Below the pieces are notes generated by a model, which worked only from the letters and a program-made list of their open reading frames with translations, made no database searches and was not told the DNA's origin. 64,000 nucleotides of DNA from Protopterus annectens (taxonomy: Eukaryota; Chordata; Ceratodontiformes; Protopteridae), in the NCBI RefSeq assembly GCF_019279795.1, contig NC_056743.1:626781914-626845913 (forward strand), written 5' to 3'. How positions within the stretch are numbered: the first letter of the stretch is position 1; every line of letters starts with the position of its first letter. A program made the translations under genes and the position numbers. Of the stretch, positions 55,840 through 64,000 are shown piece by piece.

Positions 55840-57508
55840 AGTGGAGTAAAGAAGTCATTGTGAGTTTTTTCTGTAAGGAGGTGGCTTACCACTCCCTATT
55901 TTAGGGGTGGGGGCACTCCATTGCTTAGATCTCTGCATACCCTAAGACTGTAGTCTGGGTGGTCTGTTCCCCCCTGGGTCTGGTATGAAAAGGCCGGGAG
56001 GGGGCTGGAAAGGACCAGTGTTTGGAAGGGCAATGCCTACTGAATCTAGGGGGTTGCACTTGTAAGAATTCTTTAACAGTCTGCATAGACTTAGCTTTTT
56101 CTTCCATCTTTTTAAGAACCTCTTCTGCTTTGGTGCCAAACAAACTGTCCTTGTTCAAAGGAGCATCTAGTAACTTTGATTTGATATGGTCTGGCAAGGT
56201 CTTCTCCTTGAGCCAAGCATGCCTGCTCAGTACAGATCCAGTGACTGCTACCCGGCAAGATGCTTCTAGGGCGTCAAAGCCACACTGCAAAGTATGCTTA
56301 CTGACTTGGCTTGCAGAGTGCATAACCTCCTGCAATTCTTTATTTTCTGCACAGGTTCCATAATATGCTGCTGGTATTTCAGCATGTGAAACTGACAATT
56401 CAATGCCCTAATAGCAAGAGTTGTAGAGGTATATACCTTCTTATCCCATCTGTCCAAAACTCTGGAATCCCTGTCCGAAATGGTGGGATTCTTGGCTGTA
56501 GTAGCCTTGATACCTTTTGGCCCCTGGGAAATGATCTCTGGGTCAGCAGTAGGATTCTTGAAAAGAAATATGCGAGTGTCAGGTACTCTGTAGTACCTGT
56601 CTGGTTTCCTAGGGGCAGGAGGTAAAGTGTCAGAATTAAGACTGGATTCCATAAAAACATCAACATCATCATCCAGGACAGGAGGTATTGCTAAAGGCCT
56701 GTGCTGAGGTAACTCTAGGAATTCTCAGTCTCTTTTTGGACTGAGGATAGTCTTGGCATTCCCAGTGGAAATGCTCTCTTAAGGTTTGCAAGGTTTCACC
56801 AAAAGAAAAATCCTCTGGAGGGGAGGCAGAGGGAATGGATTCCTCTGCATCTGAATCCTCAAAAGCAGATAAGGGCATGTCTTCATAATCAGAAATCTCA
56901 GAGTCATCGGACTCCTGGTCTGTAGAAGCTGTAGGGGACTGTTTTTGTTCTCTTAGCAGGGGAAGGCTGACTTCCCCTAATCGGCGTAATAAAGGTATTC
57001 TGCCATTCTAAGCATTTGTTTTTGGGGCATAGGAGCAGGTGCTTGCACTTTGGTCGGTTTTCTAGGTTTAGTGCGTACTCTGGGCCTAAGAAACCCGGTA
57101 GTTTTGGTTACAAAAGTCATTGGTTTGAGTCGAACATCGGTTGAGTGAAGAACCGTCTCAGAAGCCAGTGCCTGCTCAGCGGCTCCCGATCCCATCTAAG
57201 GTAGAGACATCCGCAGGTTCCATAGTCGAAGAAGTGTTTCACTGCATACCGGACTCCAAATGGGTCTCAGTACAGGCCTGCGAATCCACTGAAGCAGGCA
57301 TCAGGGGCTGCAAAAGCAACTCACTGAATACCGGCATAGCATCTGCAGCTTTGGACCTATGCGGTCTTTGTCTTTATCCTTACGTTTTTTCAGAATATCA
57401 GTAGACGGGTGGGCTTACCGAAGCCATTTCAGAATACAGAGATAGAGAGCGAAAGAACTTAAAGAAAGCCCGACAACGAATGGTTCGAGCGTTAAACAAG
57501 GCACAAAA
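55840..57508 (-). pseudogene. DIRS I gag, interrupted by J
   Basis: C-terminal helical part 56398-55925 (HTLQCGFDALEASCRVAVTG, LDAPLNKDSLFGTKAEEVLKKME), middle 56652-56266 (LPPAPRKPDRYYRVPDT), acidic/FGETLQTLREHFHWECQ part 56878-56669, linker 57195-56977. The zinc-module region begins at about 57500 (GCACAAAA, compare GCACAAAACCGAC in other gag copies) and is cut there by DIRS J. Confidence 0.82.
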
Positions 57509-57735
57509 AGTACAGTTTTGTACCTACCATAAATGTAGATGTTAGAGTGCTCATACAGCTTCAGTCATAACAGATGGGTTATCCTGCCGTCAGGCGGGTC
57601 CTCGGTCGGCCGAATTCCAAAGTCTAGGTCCGGCGTCGGTTGTCGTCGCTTCCTCCCTGACGTCAGTGCGGCAGGGGTATAAAAGAGGCAGCCGACGCCA
57701 TTTTCTTCAGTTTTTCTTGCCCCAGATGTCAGGTG
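57509..57735. repeat. DIRS J right ITR with CRE and TATA
   Basis: CRE TGACGTCA (57658-57665), TATAAAA (57678-57684), then CCGACGCCATTTTCTTCAG. The outer repeat is ACAGCTTCAGTCATAACAG, different from the CACTGTTGCAGTC block of A and F. Confidence 0.85.
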
Positions 57736-57900
57736 CCCCCAGAAAGAAGGCAAACATAATGTTATGCAAAAATGCAATGTTGATAAATCAAAAACAGTAG
57801 TTGCAAGCAAATACACCATAAAAGAATACCCCAAAAGGTTATATGAAAAGGGTTTGTCATAAGGCCTGTCCTAAGAGGGGTTGGAGGGAGGGAAACCTGG

Positions 57901-58000
57901 ACTGCAGCTGTATGAGCACTCGAACATCTACATTTATGGTAGGTACAAAACTGTACTATGTTCATCGTGCATACAGCTGCAGTCATAACAGATGGGTAGA
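57901..58000. repeat. DIRS J internal complementary region
   Basis: ACTGCAGCTGTATGAGCACT...ACAAAACTGTACT|ATGTTCATCGTG, with the junction at 57957/57958. Confidence 0.85.
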
Positions 58001-58029
58001 ATCCCAAAGCTAAGTAAGGGTGGTAGGCA

Positions 58030-59040
58030 CTAAGTGGAACTAGGAGGGGCTAGGATGCCCTGCAAGACTGCTGTGGCAAAGCCCGCTCTAGATTTAGAGT
58101 ATAGTGGGAGGTGATGGTGCTTGGAGAAAGTGTGCACTGAACTCCAGGTGGCTGCTTCCAAAATATCCTTGGTAGGGACCCCCCTGAGGAAGGCTGCAGA
58201 GGTAGCTGTGGCTCTGGTGGAGTGGGATCTGATGCATGCAGGCACAGTTTTTCCATGAAATGAGTAACAAAAGCGTATGCAGTGGGCTATCCATTTCGAA
58301 ATTGTCTGTTTGGAAATGGCCTTTCCTTGAGCACCTGCAGCATAGGACACAAAGAGTTGCTCAGATTTCCTGAATGTCTTTGTCCTGTCCAAATAATAAC
58401 GAAGTTGTCTGTGAATGTCCAAGGAATGTAGAAGTCTTTCCCCTTTGTTTTGTGGATTAGGATAAAAAGTAGGCAAGTGGATAGTCTGATTCAAAGCTAC
58501 ACTGGATACTACCTTTGGCATAAAGGTAGGGTTGGTTCGTAAGGAAACTCTGTCCTGATGGAAAATGATGAATGGTTGCACAGCCATGAGGGCCTGTAGC
58601 TCTGAAACCCTGCGAGCTGAGGTGATAGCTAGAAGAAAGGCTGTTTTCCGTGACAAGTACTGTAACTCTGATGAAGAAGCTGGCTCAAAGGGAGGAAGGG
58701 TCAGCTTTTCCAATACGAAGTTGAGGTCCCAAACAGGGACTGGTAGTTTCCTTGGGGGTTTTATATTTTTTGCCCCTCTGAGGAACTGCCTTAAGAGAGG
58801 ATGAGAGAATAAAGGAGGATCTGTGTTGTATTGTGCAGAAATGGCTGAAGCGTGGATCTTGATGGAGAAGGAAAGTCCATTGTTTAACATCTCAGCTAGG
58901 TACTAAGAAATTTGAGGTATATTTATTACTCAAGGATTTTGTCCCTTCTTTTGATTCCAGGCACAAAATCGTTTCCATTTGGCGGAGTAGGCCTTACTAG
59001 TAGAAGGTCTTCTGGCCTCCAAGATGACATCCTGCACCTC
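58030..59040 (-). pseudogene. DIRS J tyrosine recombinase, Tyr to His at the active site
   Basis: A 286-residue open frame (58890-58030) covers most of the enzyme: FLRGAKNIKPPRK, TSARRVSELQALMAVQP (box I), SKQTISKWIAHC, HSTRATATSAAFLRG and AATWSS. At the nucleophile the sequence is FSKHHHLPLY, with CAT where the other copies have a Tyr codon. The N-terminal DNA-binding part (ARRPSTSKAYSAKWKRFC) is at about 59030-58960 in another frame. Confidence 0.86.
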
Positions 59041-60240
59041 CTTGGAGAGGAGAAACTGTTGGGAAATGAAGGAATTCTCCATGCAGCTAGATTTAGAGTT
59101 TTGAGATGGCTGTGAAGAGTTTTGTAGTTGTGCTGGGACAACAGAAGAGGGACTAGAGGTAGGATCCATGGTGGGAAATGTGTCAGGCTCTTCAGGAGCG
59201 GATACCAGTGTTGCCTTGGCCAGTCTGGAGCAATAAGAATCATTTCCGGCCTCCCTGCTCTGGCTTTTAATAGAACTTTGGGCAGCAGAGGAAGAGGCGG
59301 GAAGGCATAGACTGTCAATGTTGCCCAATTGAAGGAAAGTGCGTCCACTTTCCAGGCCTGTGGATGATAGGTCCTTGAACAAAATTTTTTCAACTGGCAA
59401 TTTCTGTGGGTAGCAAAGAGATCTATGTCTGGCTGTCTCCATGCCTGAGTTATCTTTGTGAAAATTTGAGGATGCAACTTCCATTCGTGTGGATCTGTCA
59501 TATTTCTGCTTAGGTTGTCTGCCAGTGTGTTTTCCTTCCCTGGCAGGAATTGTGCCTGTAATTGAATTTTCAATTCCAGTGCTGCGTTCCATAGGGTCAT
59601 GGCTTGCCTGCACAGGGGGTATGAATGAGTTCCCCCCTGTTTATGTACCACATCACTGTGGTGTTGTCTGTCTTTATCAATAGCTGGCCTGGATGCAGTA
59701 AGTCTTTGAAGGTCATAATAGCCTTTTGCACGGCTAGCATTTCCTTTTGATTGATGTGAAGGAGCTTCTCTTTTCGTGCCCATTTTCCCTGAATGCACTG
59801 ATCTGTCATGTGTGCTCCCCAGGCATAGTCTGAGGCGTCTGTTGTGATGATTTGAGTTGCTTGAGGTACACAGAAAGGAAGACCTGTGTTTCTTTGCCAA
59901 GCTTGAGCCCACCACATAAATTCCTTTTGAAGGCATGGAATGAGTGGTATAATTGCTTCCAAGCTGTGGCTGTGTTGAGACCATAAGTTTTTTAGGTACC
60001 ATTGAAGTTTCCTCATATGCAGCTTTGCACATGGGATTAGTAGGATGCAACATGCCATGAATCCCAGAGCCTGCAGGACTTTCCTTGCAGTTAGCCTGGT
60101 GTAAGTTGCCATTTTTCTGAAGTATTGAGACAGTTGCCCTTGCTTGTCTGGCGTGCGGTAGGCCATCTGGGTGGTTGTATCCAAGCAGGCACCCAGGAAA
60201 ATTATTTGTTGAGAGGGTATTAGTTTTTATTTCTTTTTGT
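59041..60240 (-). pseudogene. DIRS J RNase H and methyltransferase-like region
   Basis: RNase H at 60184-59597 (TDASDYAWGAHMTD, HINQKEMLAVQK, TDNTTVMWYIN) continues after a frameshift as LADNLSR. The methyltransferase-like block follows (DIDLFATHRN, APDWPRQHWYP, about 59420-59200). The 655-residue open frame 58926-60893 is a composite whose first half reads the RT in the wrong register. Confidence 0.85.
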
Positions 60241-61012
60241 TGACTGTGTATCCCAGGAAGTTCAACAGTTTTATTACAAACGCCAGGTGCTGCAGTAGTA
60301 TGTCCTTGCTGTCTGCTTGGATCAGGCAGTCGTCCAGATATGGGTAGATTTGTATCCCTTGTAGTCTGCAGAAGGCGATTACTGATGCCAGGCATTTCGT
60401 AAACACTCTGGGCGCAGTAGATAAACCAAAGGGCAATGCAGAGAATTGGTAATGGGTTGAACCTGCAAGAAATCTGAGGTATCTTCTGCAATCTTGTCTG
60501 ATAGGGACATGCCGGTATGCCTCCTTGAGGTCCAATGTCACCAGCCAAGACCCCTTGCCCAGCATGGGAAGAAGCTGCTGTAATGTGAGCATCTTGAATT
60601 TTGGCACCTGTAGATATGTGTTTAGGATGGATAGGTCTAAGACAGGTCTCCAGTCTTTGTCTTTCCTTGGTACCAGGAATAGTCTTGAATAAAACCCTTG
60701 ACCTTGTTCTTTTGCAGGTACCTCTTGAATTGCTTTCATGTCCATGAGAGCTGAAATTTGTTTTTGTGCCTCTGCCCTTTGATTCTGTGGCAGGTTTGGC
60801 ATGCCTCTCATTTTTGGAAGGGTGTGAAAGTGGAACCTGTAGCCTCTGTCTATAATGTCCAGAATCCATTTGTCTTTTGTAACAATATGCCAATTTTTTG
60901 AGAATAATGTCAGTTTTCCGCCCAAAGGTGCTGCCATTAAAGCTTTGTTTGGCAGGTGTAGGGGGAAGTCATTGTGTCTGTTTTCTAAAAGACTGTGATC
61001 TATCTTCTCCAC
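60241..61012 (-). pseudogene. DIRS J reverse transcriptase, palm intact
   Basis: A 261-residue frame with GQGFYSRLFLVPRKDKDWRP, LDLKEAYRHVPI (D161), LPFGLSTAPRVF (193-204) and YLDDCLIQ (225-232). All RT catalytic aspartates are present. It ends at a stop after NKKK near 60227, where the frame shifts into RNase H. Confidence 0.87.
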
Positions 61013-61389
61013 CTCTTGGGGTTGGTGCTTGCCACTGTCTGGCTCTGAAAGATCCTTGAGGTTGCCCTCTACCCCTTGGACGCCTGTATCTGCCCCTTTG
61101 AGGTCTGTCCGTGGCTGGAAAGGACCAATTTTTTGAAGGCCAGTTTCTGCTGAAACGTGGAGGCTGTACCTGCAGGAAATCTTTCACTGTTTGCATTGAT
61201 TTCGCTTTTTCCTCCATTTTCTTTAGCACCTCCTCTGCTTTAACACCAAACAATACATCTTTTTGAAGAGGTGCATCTAATAATTTAGCTTTGACCTCAT
61301 CTGGTAAGGTTTGCTCTTTGAGCCAAGCATGCCTACGTATAACAGACCCCGTAACAGCAGCTCTACATGAGGCCTCTAAAGCATCAAAA
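61013..61389 (-). pseudogene. DIRS J gag, C-terminal piece cut by K
   Basis: LFGVKAEEVLKKMEEKAKSM, LQVQPPRFSRNWPSK and a basic Gln/Arg/Gly-rich tail. It continues above 61253 with RRHAWLKEQTLPDEVKAKLL-type sequence to the K insertion at GCATCAAAA. Uninterrupted copies read GAATCAAAACCACATTGCAG here. Confidence 0.82.
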
Positions 61390-61625
61390 AGTACAGTTTT
61401 GTACCTACCATAAATGTAGATGTCCGACAGGAATGCATCTGCAGTCCTTACAAATGGGTAGTCCTGTCGTCAGGCAGCCCTTCGGTCGGCCGGATTCCAA
61501 AGAATGGGTCTGGCTTCGGCTGGTGTCGCGCTTCACCCGACGTCATAGCTGCAGTTATTCGGGTATAAAGGCATCATCCAACGCCATTTTCCTCAGTGTT
61601 TCTTGCCCCAGATGCCAGGTGCCCT
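61390..61625. repeat. DIRS K right ITR
   Basis: AGGAATGCATCTGCAGTCC outer repeat, GGCCGGATTCCAAAGAATGG, a CGACGTCA half-CRE, TATA (GGGTATAAAGG, about 61560-61570). Very close to the DIRS E right ITR. Confidence 0.88.
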
Positions 61626-61805
61626 CTTGGATGGCTAAATTTGGATAAATGCCAATGTTTCCAAATAGTAGAGAGCAAACACATAAAATAAGCATGTATG
61701 TACATATATACAAACAAATACACCATAATAGATCCCCCCCAAGCTAGCTGAAGGATCGCAAATATCCTAGGAGTACCACAGAGGGGAAGGTGGGTGGGTA
61801 ATCCT

Positions 61806-61905
61806 GACTGCAGATGCATTCCTATCGGACATCTACATTTATGGTAGGTACAAAACTGTACTATGTCCTTCAAGGATGCATCTGCAGTCCTTACAAATGG
61901 GTAGA
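61806..61905. repeat. DIRS K internal complementary region
   Basis: GACTGCAGATGCATTCCTAT...ACAAAACTGTACT|ATGTCCTTC, with the junction at 61862/61863. It predicts that the unseen left end terminates GAAGGACAT. Confidence 0.87.
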
Positions 61906-61934
61906 ATACCATAGCTAAACTAGGGGAGGAGGAA

Positions 61935-62930
61935 AAAAGGAAAGATTATGGTGTAGTTAGGATCCCTTGCAAAACAGCAGTGGCAAAACCTGCTCAGGAT
62001 CTAGAGTATAAAGGTAAATTGTAATGCTTGGCAAATGTATGCACGGAGGTCCAAGTAGCAGCCTCTATAATGTCCTTGGTAGCCACTCCTCGTAAGAAGG
62101 CAGTGGTAGTGGCTGTAGCCCTTGTGGAGTGAGGCCTGATGTTCTCTGGAGTTTTCTTTCCATGGTAGGAGTAACAAAATCTAATGCAATTTCCTATCCA
62201 TTTGGAGATTGTCTGTTTTGAAATTGGTTTTCCTTCCTTTCCTGTTGCATATGCTACCAGAAGCTGGTCAGTTTTTCTATTGGACTTGGTCCTGTCCAGG
62301 TAGTAGCGTAATTGTCTATGTACATCCAAGGTATGCAACAGTCTTTCTCCCTGTTCTGAGGGTTGGGGAAGAATGTAGGTAGGTGGATAGCCTGATTTAA
62401 AGACACTCTGGATACCACCTTAGGCATAAATGTAGGATTTGTTCTCATGGATACTCTATCTTGATGGAAGATCAGGAAGGGTTGCACTGCCATTAATGCC
62501 TGTAGTTCAGAGACCCTTCTTGCTGAGGTGATTGCCAGCAGGAAAGCAGTCTTCCAGGATAAGTATTGTAATTCTGCTGTTGCTGCTGGTTCGAAAGGAG
62601 GAAGTGTCAATTTTTCTAGCACAAAGTTCAAGTCCCATGCTGGCAATGGTGGTTTCCTGGGAGGTTTTACAATTTTAATTCCTCTCAGAAACTGCCTGAG
62701 CAGAGGATGTGAGAAGACAGGAGGATCCAAGCTGTATTCTGCTGAAATGGCTGATGCATGTATCTTGATGGAAGAATAGGACAGGCCTGTATGGAAGAGC
62801 TCTGCCAAGTACTCCAGGATGTTGGCTATGTTTACCAGTGCCACATCTTCTCCCTTTGCAGAACTCCAAATGAGATATCTTTTCCATTTTGCTGCATAAT
62901 TCTTTCTTGTTGAAGGTCTACGAGCCTCAA
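61935..62930 (-). pseudogene. DIRS K tyrosine recombinase, one frameshift
   Basis: The C-terminus in 62338-61994 has HSTRATATTTAFLRGVATKD and FAKHYNLPLYSRS with the nucleophile Tyr. The rest is in the 62254-63402 frame: ARRPSTRKNYAAKWKRYL, TSARRVSELQALMAVQP. One frameshift near 62350 separates them. Catalytic residues are complete; best recombinase in the window apart from that break. Confidence 0.87.
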
Positions 62931-64000
62931 GGATTATGTCTTTAACCCTTTGGGATAAATTTGGGTTAATTGTTCTTATGAAATTTTCCAGGCAGTTAGC
63001 TGCAGAGTTTTCAGGTTTGGATGCAGGATGTTGTAGTTGTTCTGTGTTAACAGCAATGGGATCAGAGGTAGTGCCCATATTTGTTCCCGAGACATGCTCC
63101 TCAGCAATGGGTACCAATGTTGCCTTGGCCAGTCTGGAGCTATCAGAATGATCCTTGGACGTTCCTCTTTGATCTTCAAAAGCACCTTGTGCATCAAAGG
63201 AAGTGGTGGGAATGCGTATGCTGTCAGGTTCTTCCAACTGAAAGATAGGGAGTCCACCTTCCAAGCAAGTGGGTGGTACGTCCTTGTGCAGAATCTCTTT
63301 AGCTGGTGATTGAGTGGGGATGCAAATAAGTCTATTTGTGGTAATCCCCATTCTCTTGTGATGGCTTTGAAGATGTCGGATGCAGCATCCATTCGTGGGC
63401 ATCCGTGGTAGTTCTGCTTAGTATGTCTGCTAGAATGTTTTCTTTTCCCGGTACAAAAATTGCTTGTAACTGAATGTTGTAGCTCAGAGCCACATCCCAT
63501 AGGTCCTGTGCCAGCCGGCATAGAGGGTATGAATGTGTGCCTCCCTGTTTGTTGATGTACCACATAACTGTGGTGTTGTCTGTCCTTATCATCAACTGAC
63601 CTTCTTGAAGAAATGGTCTGAATGACTGGATTGCCAATTTTACTGCCAGCATTTCCTTTAGATTTATGTGCAGGCGCAGCTGGTCTTGAGTCCATAAGCC
63701 TTGTATGCACTTGTCCAGCATGTGTGCCCCCAACCGAGGTCTGATGCATCTGTCGTGATGGTTTGGCTTGGTTGACTGTTGCAGAAGGGCAATCCTGTGT
63801 TTGATTGACAGGCCTGAGCCCACCATAGGAACTCTTGCTTCAGGCATGGGATTATTGGAATTTTGGTTTCTAGGCTGTGCTTCTGTTGAGACCACAAATT
63901 CTTTAGGTACCACTGTAGCTTTCTCATATGCAGCCTGGCATGAGGGACCAGAATTATGCAGGATGCCATGAAGCCTAGGGCTTGCAGTACTTTCCTTGCA
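62931..64000 (-). pseudogene. DIRS K RNase H and methyltransferase-like region, partial
   Basis: RNase H (TDASDLGWGAH, NLKEMLAVK, TDNTTVMWYINKQGG, LADILSR) and the methyltransferase-like block (QIDLFASPLN, VDSLSFSW, APDWPRQHWYP) at about 63969-63090, with frame changes near 63390 and 63710. The RT proper lies beyond 64000. Confidence 0.85.

Larger units (their letters stand above)
52435..57508 (-). mobile_element. DIRS-like retrotransposon I, nested in H gag
   Basis: Starts AGTACAGTTGTGTAAACTTACC after GATGAGAA. It is interrupted in the gag zinc-module region by DIRS J at 57508. Closest to DIRS D, including the same recombinase stop. RT YLDD is intact. Its left ITR and gag start should lie beyond the window. 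Confidence 0.88.
57509..61389 (-). mobile_element. DIRS-like retrotransposon J, nested in I gag
   Basis: Starts AGTACAGTTTTGTACCTACC. It is interrupted within its own gag C-terminal region by DIRS K at 61389/61390. RT is intact over its palm, and YR has a long open frame, but the nucleophile is His. Related to A and F by ITR and proteins. Confidence 0.88.
61390..64000 (-). mobile_element. DIRS-like retrotransposon K, nested in J gag, partial
   Basis: Starts AGTACAGTTTTGTACCTACC and runs off the window inside pol. Right ITR, ICR and YR are nearly identical to those of DIRS E. Innermost of four nested elements on this side, hence the youngest of H-I-J-K. Confidence 0.9.

Noticed and set aside
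58926-60893. 655-residue minus-strand open frame
   Set aside because: It is not a new gene. Its first half reads the J reverse transcriptase in the wrong register, and the second half is the RNase H/methyltransferase-like part; the true RT frame (60227-61012) overlaps it.

Overview
The window looks like part of a very large, transposon-swollen intron region of a vertebrate gene. The only host coding sequence I can support is one 136-bp exon on the minus strand (38078-38213). It encodes the first 45 residues of a PBX-class (TALE) homeodomain and has clean splice sites; its residues fit PBX2 (or fish pbx4) better than PBX1 or PBX3. Almost everything else is retrotransposon. The density of DIRS-type tyrosine-recombinase retrotransposons together with a Penelope-like element suggests a giant-genome vertebrate such as a salamander or caecilian, with lungfish possible; this is inference.

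Layout. 1-885 is unassigned. 886-37756 is a chain of DIRS elements, all on the minus strand: A (886-6444), B (6445-10342), C (10343-16149) and D (16150-37756). B and C abut head to tail with no intervening base. D is split by two insertions: DIRS element E (20471-26058), and a Penelope-like element, PLE (26349-36735, flanked by a 14-bp target duplication). The PLE is itself split by DIRS element F (28586-33996). A short DIRS-G-type fragment, the pbx exon and its flanking intron occupy 37757-38650. DIRS G (38651-43831) is a different lineage. 43832-47883 holds degenerate LINE remnants. From 47884 to the window end, four DIRS elements are stacked inside one another: H (47884), I (52435, inside H gag), J (57509, inside I gag) and K (61390, inside J gag, running off the end).

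Each DIRS element has the same plan, read on the minus strand: left inverted terminal repeat (ITR) with CRE-like and TATA motifs; gag with an N-terminal Cys/His zinc-binding module; a polyprotein of reverse transcriptase, RNase H and a methyltransferase-like block; a tyrosine recombinase (YR); an internal complementary region (ICR); and the right ITR. The ICR holds the exact junction expected if the two element ends were joined in a circle. Where both borders are readable there is no target duplication, and the insertion site reads AA^C. No copy has fully open reading frames over its whole length; frameshifts, stops and catalytic-residue losses are listed per element.

Most notable: the seamless B|C junction identical to the inferred circle junction; the constant AA^C target across divergent lineages; hammerhead-ribozyme cores in the PLE terminal repeats; a premature stop shared by the D and I recombinases; and all eleven DIRS copies in one orientation, the same as the host gene.
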